Origin: Lewinellaceae bacterium
Lineage (GTDB): Bacteria; Bacteroidota; Bacteroidia; Chitinophagales; Saprospiraceae
Reading direction: 5' to 3'
NCBI GenBank assembly: GCA_020636135.1
Contig: JACJYK010000001.1
Location: forward strand, 3,875,819 to 3,939,818
DNA: 64,000 nucleotides
Position numbers and translations under genes: made by a program. The notes below the pieces were generated by a model that saw nothing but the letters and a program-made list of their open reading frames with translations, was not told where the DNA came from and did not search any database. Below, in pieces: positions 57,901 to 64,000 of the stretch. The first letter of the stretch is position 1. Each line of letters begins with the position of its first letter.

Positions 57901-60900
57901 GCAGATAGATGTCATCCGGCAGCGTACCACTCAATACCGTCGTCTTGCCCGGGTGGTGCGGATCCGCTACTTCAACTTCATAACCCATCTCAAACGGGCT
58001 GCAGTCAAAAAAGTATTTCTTCAAATCCGGCAAGTGGACATGCGCCTTGCAGTCATGCGGTTCCGTGTACGCCAACACCGTAAAGCGTTCTATCAACTGC
58101 AGCAGTGACGTCGTATCCATATCGAATCCGCTGTACAGATAAGGGAAGATATTAAACAGCGGTGGCGTCGTATCCCGTACGATGATCCATTGTTCACACG
58201 TCGTATCCCGGTGTCCGCACCAGTCGTAGATCGTCCACGTGCGCCGGATCTTCCGCGATTTGCCACAGATCTCGAATACCTTATCCTCGTATTCCGCTAT
58301 TGTGTTACAGTGTGCATTCGCCAGGTCTGGAATGACCTGGTAATAATAATCCGGTATCCATAACGGACTCCGATCCCCATCCAGCGTCTTCACCTCCGGA
58401 TAGGCAAGCACATCATGTTGGCCCAATAAATTTGTTACCAGCTGCAACGTCAACGGATCCAGGGCGTCCAAATCCAGTTTCACCCCAGGTATGCTAATCA
58501 ACGAGTCCAGGTTATCCCCATAGATCGCTTTAAGGTATTCCAGCGTCGTACATTCCAATTCGATCGTATCCGGGCAGATCAAACTATCCAGGCGGTTCCG
58601 CTCGATCCAGATCTCCTGCACACATTCGTTGTGATTCCCATATGGATCCGTGCTCCGGATCGTCCGCGTGATCTTTCCGCTGAATAACGAATCTTCGCAT
58701 TGGTAATCTTCCCAGATCGAATGCACAATTTCCACCCGCGCCGGATAGGGTCCGCAGTCGCTCACCAACGATTCCATGTAATCGTCGGTCGAGCGTATCG
58801 CCGCTTCCAGGCATGTCAGCGTATCGTTCTCACAGCGGATGACCGGGCCCAGCTTGTCTTCCACTTTCAGCGTACCCCAGCATTTACCGCCCGACTGGAT
58901 GTCTTCCACCACATAGGTTAAGGTCTGTCCGACGTGTTCGTACGTCAGGGTAGCTCCCGGAATCGGAATGAGGCTTCCTGGTCTGAAAACTTCGCAATTG
59001 TAGCGGTCGATACAGCCGGCGCTGCCACTCACCAGCACATCACGAGCGGTGATCACACGCTGGCAGTCGCTGCTCAGGCTGATGTTCACATGATCCTGGC
59101 ATGCCAGGCCTGCTGCCGCTCGTTTGGCGGTGGATTGCAACGGTTGCGACTGCCCGTTTTCAAGTACCGTGATCGTAAACGAACACGTGTCTTTTTTGGT
59201 GGGGGCATTACTCGCTTCGAACTGAACGGTATATATCCCAATGTATAGCATGCTGTCCGATGCCGGTCCGGATAGCTGTGTAATCACCGGCGTACAATTG
59301 CTCATCACGGTTGGTGACGAGTAGCTCACCGGTACCTCACAGGCAAAAGGATCAGCAGTCACCGTGATATCCGCAGGACACGAAATACTTGGCGTATCAC
59401 AGCAATAGAAAAAAGGATCAAACACTGTAACAGGAGTAAGGCATGAGTCCTTATTCCCGCTTACATCTCTTACGATCAAATAAATCATCTTTGTCCCCAA
59501 ATCCTGGCAGGTAAATTCCGACTGAGAAGCATATAAGGTATCAATGTCACACGCATCCGTTACAGATGCAGCAAATGAAGCGATAATCGATCCATAGCCA
59601 ACTCCATCCAGATAAACAGCGATGTCCTGGCATGTTATTACCGGGCGCGTGGTGTCCAGAACCGTTACCATCGCCATACAGCTTTTGGAGTTCATGGATT
59701 GATCGGCGACAGTCAGTACAACCGCATTGGGTCCTATATCTGCACAGGTAAAAGCTTTGGGGCTGGTTGAATAAGAAGTAACACTACAATTATCCGTGCT
59801 ACCTGCATCTACAGCGATGTCAGTGATGCTGACGCTTACCATTCCATCCAGATAGGTCGTAATATCCTGACACCGTGCCACAGGAGATACCGTGTCAACA
59901 ACCGTAACATTCGAGCTACATGAGTTGAAATTTCCAGACTGGTCGGTTAAGGTGGTAGTCACCATTTGGGATCCAATATCGGAACAGTTGAAAAACCTTT
60001 TTGAGTATACGTCCCGCGGAAGTCCACAGGCATCATAGAAGGATTGTAGCGTACTAAATGGAGTTATCCCTGCTGAGCCACTCCCGTCCAGATACAGGGT
60101 AATGTCCTTACAAGTCATCCTGGGGGGCGTGGTATCTAAAACTGTCACAGAAAACTGGATCGAATCCTTATTGCCAAAACAGTCGGTAGCCACATATTTA
60201 ACGCTGGTAACCCGTGTAGCAGGAAAATTATTGCTGCCGGTCGTACCCATGGAGGTGGTTATGATGACGGAAGGAACAGACGAAACCACCAGAGATTGTA
60301 AGCAGCAATTGTCCGTCCCTGTCACTTCAGGCCAGCTAACAGGTCCACCACAGCCAGCTCCACCCTGATAGCCGATCAGATCACCCGGATTGTTCAGGAT
60401 CACCGGTCCTATCGTATCAATGATCGTAATAGTTGACTGGCAAGAATCTGCATTCCCGTTATCGTCGGTAACGATCAGGGTATCCATAACGAATCCCATT
60501 GGATTACATTTGACCATGTCACTGGTGAGCTGATAAGAGAAAATGTTGCAGTTGTCCGTACTGCCGTTGTTTAAATCTCCTGTGCTTAAAGCTGCCATTC
60601 CGTTATCGTCCGCATAAACGGTAACATCTTTGCAAGCGGCAATTGGAGGAATATTATCAACTACATTAATCACAAACTGACAACTATCGATGTTTCCACT
60701 GGCATCCGTTGCGTAGACGGTTACATCGACCATCCCCGTCCCGGTAATCGTGCCCGGTGAAGGATTCTGACTCAGCACTGGCATGGGATCGCAATTATCC
60801 ATAGCCATCACCGACATGCGATAATCAGCCAGAGCATTCTGACAATTGCCGTCGACCTGAGCGTTCGAAAAATTCATCGGACATTGGAGGGCAGGAGGGA

Positions 60901-62872
60901 CTGTATCCCGTACCGTCACCATTGCTACACAGGAAGCACTGTTCCCGGCAGCATCGGCCACGGTTAAGGTGACCATCTGAATGCCCAGGTCTGTACAGTC
61001 AAAACCGGTCTGGGAAGCCATGTAACTGGTAATTCCGGTATCATCGGTACTTCCTCCATCCAGATCCTGAGCCATAATCGATCTATTCCCGGTTGCATCG
61101 AGATCTACGGTCAGGTCTTTGCAGACCGCCATCGGTGGCGTTGTGTCGGTGGCAAAACACAGGGATACGGTATTGGGGACATTGACGTTATCCAATGAAA
61201 AGGTATCATTCTGTGAGTTGGTATTAAAGCATACACGAATTTGCAGTGAATCTCCAGTAATCCCTGTTCGAACTATGTTAGTACTTCCGTTATTTCCTGC
61301 AGTCGTATATTGAATGGTTTCAGTGCCACCACCTACCCCGTTGGGTATTTTGGTAAAAGCGCCATTCCCCGTTCGGAATTGAACCGAAATGTAATCTTCC
61401 GGATCAAAACTGGCCCAGGTAAGATCCACTCCAAAGGATACTGAACCGGAGGAACCAATATTAAGAAAGGGGCTGGTCCAGCACACTTCTTCATCAAGGT
61501 CGGTGCCGGAAAGTTTACCTCCGATGGTGCGCAGATAATCACCATTGTCCCTTCCGATACCTGCGGGCGGTTCATCGTAGGTCCAGGGTGAAAGGGTCCA
61601 GTTCACACCAAAGAAGTTATTCACCTGATTAATCAGGTAGCCTCTTCCATCGACAGAAAATGTTTCCTGATAGGGCCCATCCACATTATCAGGTACTGCA
61701 TAGACCTGTACGGAGGTACACCCCGGTCCGGAGCCGTCGGTAATGGTGACGGTATAGAAACCTGCTGCTAACCCGCTGATATCCTGGGTCGTTACACCAT
61801 TGGACCATAAATAGGTATACGGCAAATTGCCACCTCCGGGAGTTAAGTCTATGGTGCCATTACCTTCATTACATATGTCCGGACTAATGGTTGCAGATTG
61901 TGTTATCGGAGAACTAATTATGGTTGTAGAAGATGAAATAGTACATCCGGTAGCATCGCTCACACTCACTGAATACATACCAGCAGCTAAGCCAGTAATG
62001 GTGTACATACCTCCCGAACTGGCTATTTCTGTACCTCCCGGATTACCGCTACTTGGTCCAGCCCAACTGACATTGTATCCGGGAGTCGCGCCGCTGGCCG
62101 TAACCTTTATGGCGCCTGAGTTGGCGCCATTGCAGACGATATTGACAGGCGACAGGTTTACGGTTGGCTGGGTGCAATACAACATGACTCCTGACTGGGG
62201 GATGGAAACACTATCGATTTGGACCACTTCTGCATTGGCGTTGGTATTGACTACTACCCGTATGCGTATGGTTGACCCGGAAAGTCCGGTTGTTGTAACG
62301 GTGGCAGAGCCGTTGATCCCGGTGCCTGCACCACTGGCATATCCAATGGTTGCACAGGCGGCCCCTCCTACCTGATTCGGTATCATGGAATAGGCGCCCC
62401 CATTGATACTGTATTGGACTTTGATAACATCCAGGGTTGCATTGGTGCCATAAGGACCGGATATGCACGAATTCGCTACGACATCATTGTCAAAACCATT
62501 CCAGACCAATTTTACAGATAAGGAAACCGTACCCGCTGAACTGATGTCAATCAATGGACTTTCCCAGTACACTTCCTGGTCCAGGTCTATACTCTCCAAT
62601 ACGCCGGCAGCAGTCGTTTGAAAATAATCCGTAGCGTCTCTCCCCGAGAATCCGGAAGTTGTATTATCCGGAGACCAGGATGACATCGTCCAGTTGACAC
62701 CGGTGAGATCATCCACAAAATTTATTAAATAGCCTTTGTTCGGTGTATTGAAGGTCTCGAGGTATTGACCAAAAACAGTATGCGCAACAGATATCAAACA
62801 AATCAGGGCAAAGAGTTTCCTGCCTGAATTGTTTGTAATGATGTGTAGAAGTGTAAAGTTGCTGGTTTTCAT
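54977..62872 (-). CDS. Giant T9SS surface protein G: jelly-roll, SprB-like and HYR domains, divergent chassis
   Basis: This 2,631-residue protein has a signal peptide at ~1-36 (KLFALICLISVAHTVFGQ). Residues ~37-235 and ~400-570 are two related jelly-roll (MAM/laminin-G-like) domains (ETFNTPNKGYLINFVDD; ETFSVDGRGYLINQVNN). Between them are two SprB-like repeats (e.g. GNLPYTYLWSNGVTTQDISGLAAGFYTV). About eight HYR domains follow (~575-1,240). The chassis starts almost identical to F (AKRAAAGLACQDHVNISL ... GGKCWGTLKVEDKLGP). It then switches to clearly diverged homologous sequence (~1,340-1,980; e.g. IRCENDTLTCLEAAIRSTDD). It returns to near identity in the last ~160 residues and the T9SS sorting domain. 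The island is replaced by an unrelated helical segment. It is predicted to be T9SS-secreted; function unknown. Confidence 0.9.
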   Translation of the reverse strand: MKTSNFTLLHIITNNSGRKLFALICLISVAHTVFGQYLETFNTPNKGYLINFVDDLTGVNWTMSSWSPDNTTSGFSGRDATDYFQTTAAGVLESIDLDQEVYWESPLIDISSAGTVSLSVKLVWNGFDNDVVANSCISGPYGTNATLDVIKVQYSINGGAYSMIPNQVGGAACATIGYASGAGTGINGSATVTTTGLSGSTIRIRVVVNTNANAEVVQIDSVSIPQSGVMLYCTQPTVNLSPVNIVCNGANSGAIKVTASGATPGYNVSWAGPSSGNPGGTEIASSGGMYTITGLAAGMYSVSVSDATGCTISSSTTIISSPITQSATISPDICNEGNGTIDLTPGGGNLPYTYLWSNGVTTQDISGLAAGFYTVTITDGSGPGCTSVQVYAVPDNVDGPYQETFSVDGRGYLINQVNNFFGVNWTLSPWTYDEPPAGIGRDNGDYLRTIGGKLSGTDLDEEVCWTSPFLNIGSSGSVSFGVDLTWASFDPEDYISVQFRTGNGAFTKIPNGVGGGTETIQYTTAGNNGSTNIVRTGITGDSLQIRVCFNTNSQNDTFSLDNVNVPNTVSLCFATDTTPPMAVCKDLTVDLDATGNRSIMAQDLDGGSTDDTGITSYMASQTGFDCTDLGIQMVTLTVADAAGNSASCVAMVTVRDTVPPALQCPMNFSNAQVDGNCQNALADYRMSVMAMDNCDPMPVLSQNPSPGTITGTGMVDVTVYATDASGNIDSCQFVINVVDNIPPIAACKDVTVYADDNGMAALSTGDLNNGSTDNCNIFSYQLTSDMVKCNPMGFVMDTLIVTDDNGNADSCQSTITIIDTIGPVILNNPGDLIGYQGGAGCGGPVSWPEVTGTDNCCLQSLVVSSVPSVIITTSMGTTGSNNFPATRVTSVKYVATDCFGNKDSIQFSVTVLDTTPPRMTCKDITLYLDGSGSAGITPFSTLQSFYDACGLPRDVYSKRFFNCSDIGSQMVTTTLTDQSGNFNSCSSNVTVVDTVSPVARCQDITTYLDGMVSVSITDIAVDAGSTDNCSVTSYSTSPKAFTCADIGPNAVVLTVADQSMNSKSCMAMVTVLDTTRPVITCQDIAVYLDGVGYGSIIASFAASVTDACDIDTLYASQSEFTCQDLGTKMIYLIVRDVSGNKDSCLTPVTVFDPFFYCCDTPSISCPADITVTADPFACEVPVSYSSPTVMSNCTPVITQLSGPASDSMLYIGIYTVQFEASNAPTKKDTCSFTITVLENGQSQPLQSTAKRAAAGLACQDHVNISLSSDCQRVITARDVLVSGSAGCIDRYNCEVFRPGSLIPIPGATLTYEHVGQTLTYVVEDIQSGGKCWGTLKVEDKLGPVIRCENDTLTCLEAAIRSTDDYMESLVSDCGPYPARVEIVHSIWEDYQCEDSLFSGKITRTIRSTDPYGNHNECVQEIWIERNRLDSLICPDTIELECTTLEYLKAIYGDNLDSLISIPGVKLDLDALDPLTLQLVTNLLGQHDVLAYPEVKTLDGDRSPLWIPDYYYQVIPDLANAHCNTIAEYEDKVFEICGKSRKIRRTWTIYDWCGHRDTTCEQWIIVRDTTPPLFNIFPYLYSGFDMDTTSLLQLIERFTVLAYTEPHDCKAHVHLPDLKKYFFDCSPFEMGYEVEVADPHHPGKTTVLSGTLPDDIYLPEGVFTVKFRMVDACWNTSFEAFPDGAFGGLGSLGDFLNLLIPGITVQVLDATPPTPVCDEITQVTLDPASCWARINAEDLDDGSHDNCCDQLYYAVALKDSVDYYEAQFQEFLSSVTEEYFGVDIPFDGLGLYETEAPNLVSFMRVAHEVWMNLCAFDVVEDLTECGEDQVVLRVYEACGLRPYDEHIKKNVTCILPPIYQTTPGGTPTAVYQWTIDTKQEHFFYELMNACWDDYFPLLGCITNESLYLRYVWCLVEYYKDKGQFVQLNKMTLDQIELELQNILNADIGECIVDNIPEILVGLKVKQNFMYTDLLKTKYNDCWIEVLKDDKTPPVVVAPEDVTVYCDGVPYNWTVTKHYDYGTKSVELGGEGASFAHDVCEGGDVLSDHCITPQLVFTILTPPNGGYDVVSCCVEQPWDGGEYGYYGGPQVEGYAYDACVDGLATIIPQLSHDWKPIYCQIWLLLDQYDNKDGGHPDPQSYFEETAEDWVITDNCSLPDTQVEITGSLNECGVGTLTKTVTATDKCGNTAHDTQTLYVKPRSDFEVIFPADVVVDCTDGANLAADRTGAGYPEISDDDCELIGVTYSDERYDVTEGCYKILRHWKLIDWCVYSPDLHNRYPDVIVDDRLLAGEARQCVVRNLKDDGDGFMEYIQVIKVVDNEAPVLECAVLEDKCINDGCGEATVVYNLVSSVSDNCTLPVDMSYRYSVEDEAGVEVLRGEGQVLVAPLPAGSYQVRLIASDRCGNEDMCYTTFTIKDCKKPTPYCYHGISTVVMSPSGEVEIWATDFDAGSYDNCTNADKLIFSFTEDGTTPSWIYTCADIPDGRSQEIEVDIWVIDEAGNKDFCTTTLLLQDNTGNACQDSSPLTESGSGVASPGQKVKGEGIRTPELYQNTPNPFSGETKIGFWLPESMTATLKVMDVTGKELYRVSGSYSGGNHLITLEAGSIPEVKGVLFYQLETKSGVINKRMVKVN

Positions 62873-63089
62873 AAGTTGGTCTTTGGTCGTTTGTGGTCCA
62901 GAGCAAGCTCTGAAGCAAATTCAATGTTTCCTTATACTGTTTAAGTTGACCGGATGAGTGAAGCTACCAGACTATATTGTATATGAGAGCAGCAAAAATT
63001 CCGTAGGGCTGAATGACCTACCTTACAGTCTGACCCGGTATTTTTTACCTGACGAAAATAGGCAAAATCCAGGAGATATCCATTTTATT

Positions 63090-63112
63090 CACATAGATAT
63101 TATTACTATGTG
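63090..63112 (+). terminator. Terminator-like hairpin on the plus strand without an obvious gene
   Basis: CACATAG / CTATGTG (7-bp stem, 9-base loop) is followed on the plus strand by TTTTTTGTTGTT. The stem is AT-rich and weak, and the only upstream plus-strand frame is short and unconvincing. Confidence 0.35.
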
Positions 63113-63230
63113 TTTTTTGTTGTTATTGATGGCTTTGATGGAAAATTTTTAATCCATGCGAACATTGGTTTCTGGATCTGTCTTAAAGTGAGGCCCGCTC
63201 TTCGGGATTGTTATAGCTTGATACCTTAAA

Positions 63231-63271
63231 AGACAAAGCAGCCATCCCAAATTGAGATGACTGCTTTGTCT
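63231..63271 (-). terminator. Terminator downstream of gene H
   Basis: A 16-bp stem (AGACAAAGCAGCCATC / GATGACTGCTTTGTCT, one mismatch) is followed on the minus strand by TTTAAGG. The stem and loop are nearly those of the F terminator. Confidence 0.8.
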
Positions 63272-63319
63272 TATATCCTGGTTGTCTTTTAGAACTTCTA
63301 TCGCTTTGTCAGCATAAAA

Positions 63320-63367
63320 TTAATCCACTTTTACCATGCGCTTATTCAACACCCCTTTCTCCGTTTC
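63320..63367 (-). pseudogene. Relic of a giant gene 3' end (last 16 codons)
   Basis: The minus strand encodes ETEKGVLNKRMVKVD-stop. It ends at the same GTTTC junction with a variant hairpin as the relics at 13296, 32751 and 38213. A degraded hairpin (CTATCGCTTTGTCAG) lies on its other side at 63291-63311. Confidence 0.8.
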
Positions 63368-63369
63368 TA

Positions 63370-63393
63370 CTGACGCTCCCTTTGGTCGGTCAG
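63370..63393. repeat. Variant hairpin element
   Basis: CTGACGCTCCC...GGTCG and GTCAG, followed by CACCGGTCAGCAT and the stop of gene H. It is the fourth copy of the variant, with the same flanks as at 13346 and 32801. Confidence 0.7.
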
Positions 63394-63409
63394 CACCGGT
63401 CAGCATCGG

Positions 63410-64000
63410 TTAATTCACTTTCACCATGCGTTTATTCAATACCCCTTTTTCGGTTTCCAGTTGGTAAAATAACACCCCTTTCACTTCCGGGATGCTGCCA
63501 GCTTCCAAGGTAATCAGATGATTACCGCCCGAATAACTGCCTGTCACCCGGTAGAACTCCTTACCCGTTACATCCATCACCCTCAGGGTGGCTGTCATAC
63601 TCTCCGGCAGCCAGAAGCCGATCTTCGTCTCCCCGCTGAATGGGTTCGGCGTATTCTGATAGAGCTCAGGCGTCCTTATCCCTTCTCCCTTTACCTTTTG
63701 TCCGGGTGTCGCCAATCCAGTTCCCGACCCCGTCAACGGACTGCTGTCCTGGCAGGCATTTCCAGTGTTATCCTGTAGCAGCAACGTCGTAGTACAGAAG
63801 TCCTTGTTGCCGGCCTCATCGATGACCCAGATCTCCACTTCAATCTCCTGTGATCTTCCATCCGGGATATCGGCACAGGTAAACGTTATGCTTGGGGTCT
63901 CGCCGTCTTCCGTGAAGCTCAGGATCAAGTCATCGGCTGTCGTACAGTTGTCGTAGCTGCCCGCATCAAAGTCCGTAGCCCAGACTTCCACTTCGCCCGA
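63410..64000 (-). CDS. Giant T9SS surface protein H, C-terminal end only
   Basis: 196 residues are visible; the gene continues beyond the right edge. The frame is open to 64000 (SGEVEVWATDFDAGSYDNC...), so the start lies outside the window. It holds the last HYR-like domain of the chassis (TADDLILSFTEDGETPSITF ... VIDEAGNKDFCTTTLLLQDN) and the complete type A T9SS sorting domain (ELYQNTPNPFSGETKIGFW ... MVKVN). The linker (TGSGTGLATPGQKVKGEG) differs slightly from the SGSGVASPGQ form of the others. It shows that the array extends to the right. Confidence 0.9.
   Translation of the reverse strand, partial: SGEVEVWATDFDAGSYDNCTTADDLILSFTEDGETPSITFTCADIPDGRSQEIEVEIWVIDEAGNKDFCTTTLLLQDNTGNACQDSSPLTGSGTGLATPGQKVKGEGIRTPELYQNTPNPFSGETKIGFWLPESMTATLRVMDVTGKEFYRVTGSYSGGNHLITLEAGSIPEVKGVLFYQLETEKGVLNKRMVKVN

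Larger units (their letters stand above)
62873..63409. other. Intergenic region between genes G and H
   Basis: The left part is the upstream region of G, with a perfect short palindrome CAGAGC-AA-GCTCTG at 62899-62912, 27 bases before the ATG. A plus-strand terminator-like hairpin, H's terminator, a degraded hairpin (63291-63311), a gene-end relic and a variant hairpin follow. I see no convincing gene. Confidence 0.55.

Noticed and set aside
13386..62872. Polymorphic toxin/immunity system
   Set aside because: The variable part is N-terminal, the C-termini are constant T9SS tails, no toxin fold is recognisable and no small immunity genes follow the giant genes.
6586..62872. Invertible promoter or phase-variable switch controlling the giant genes
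   Set aside because: I found no inverted-repeat pair flanking any promoter region and no invertase gene. The palindromes here are at gene ends, not starts.
62958..63152. 64-codon plus-strand frame upstream of gene G
   Set aside because: It has no recognisable domain, no start context and low-complexity content, and it overlaps the hairpin region; coding is unlikely.

Overview
The window looks like a chromosomal segment of a Bacteroidota bacterium, most likely of the Saprospiria (inference). The evidence is a set of very large secreted proteins that end in type A T9SS (Por) sorting domains, an abundance of HYR, PKD and SprB-like extracellular modules, a TAnnTTTG-type -7 promoter element, and no Shine-Dalgarno sequences.

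Layout. 1-351 is the 5' part of radC (minus strand). 503-1723 is an ATP-grasp protein. 1891-6461 is a compact efflux operon: TetR regulator, EmrA/HlyD adaptor, 14-TM DHA2 transporter and TolC-type outer-membrane channel. From 6586 to the right edge almost everything is on the minus strand and is dominated by eight related giant genes, called A to H here: A 6586-12858, B 13386-21911, C 23680-32064, D 32841-37931, E 38292-43568, F 44008-51122 (broken by a frameshift near 46138), G 54977-62872, and H 63410-64000 (cut by the window edge). Between B and C sits a cystathionine gamma-synthase/lyase. Between F and G sit an LRR protein, two tandem tail-collar-domain proteins, a sulfotransferase and a small Tat-type exported protein.

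The giant genes share a constant C-terminal chassis of about 1,340-1,385 residues. It is a chain of Cys-rich HYR-like domains ending in a T9SS sorting signal, and the last ~647 residues match almost residue for residue. Each carries a different N-terminal head: PKD repeats (A), an Asp-box propeller plus DUF11-like repeats (B), DUF11-like repeats (C), glycine-rich domains (D, E), a Ca-binding segment plus HYR repeats (F), and jelly-roll, SprB-like and HYR domains (G). Inside the chassis there is a hypervariable island of ~85-120 residues and several smaller patches. Their subtypes reassort independently of the heads, as expected from intragenic recombination or gene conversion.

The gene ends carry a second, linked pattern. 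A bulged hairpin (outer arms CTGAC/GTCAG, inner 5-bp stem with compensatory changes) lies a few bases after the stop of nearly every giant gene. Next to several of these are stacked relics of further C-terminal gene ends (encoding ...GVLNKRMVKVN-stop), four of them broken at exactly the same base, and a decayed fragment of the chassis lies downstream of F. I read the locus as a birth-and-death, recombination-driven array of surface proteins with exchangeable heads. The sequence does not show their function; adhesion, matrix building or prey/host contact are inferences.
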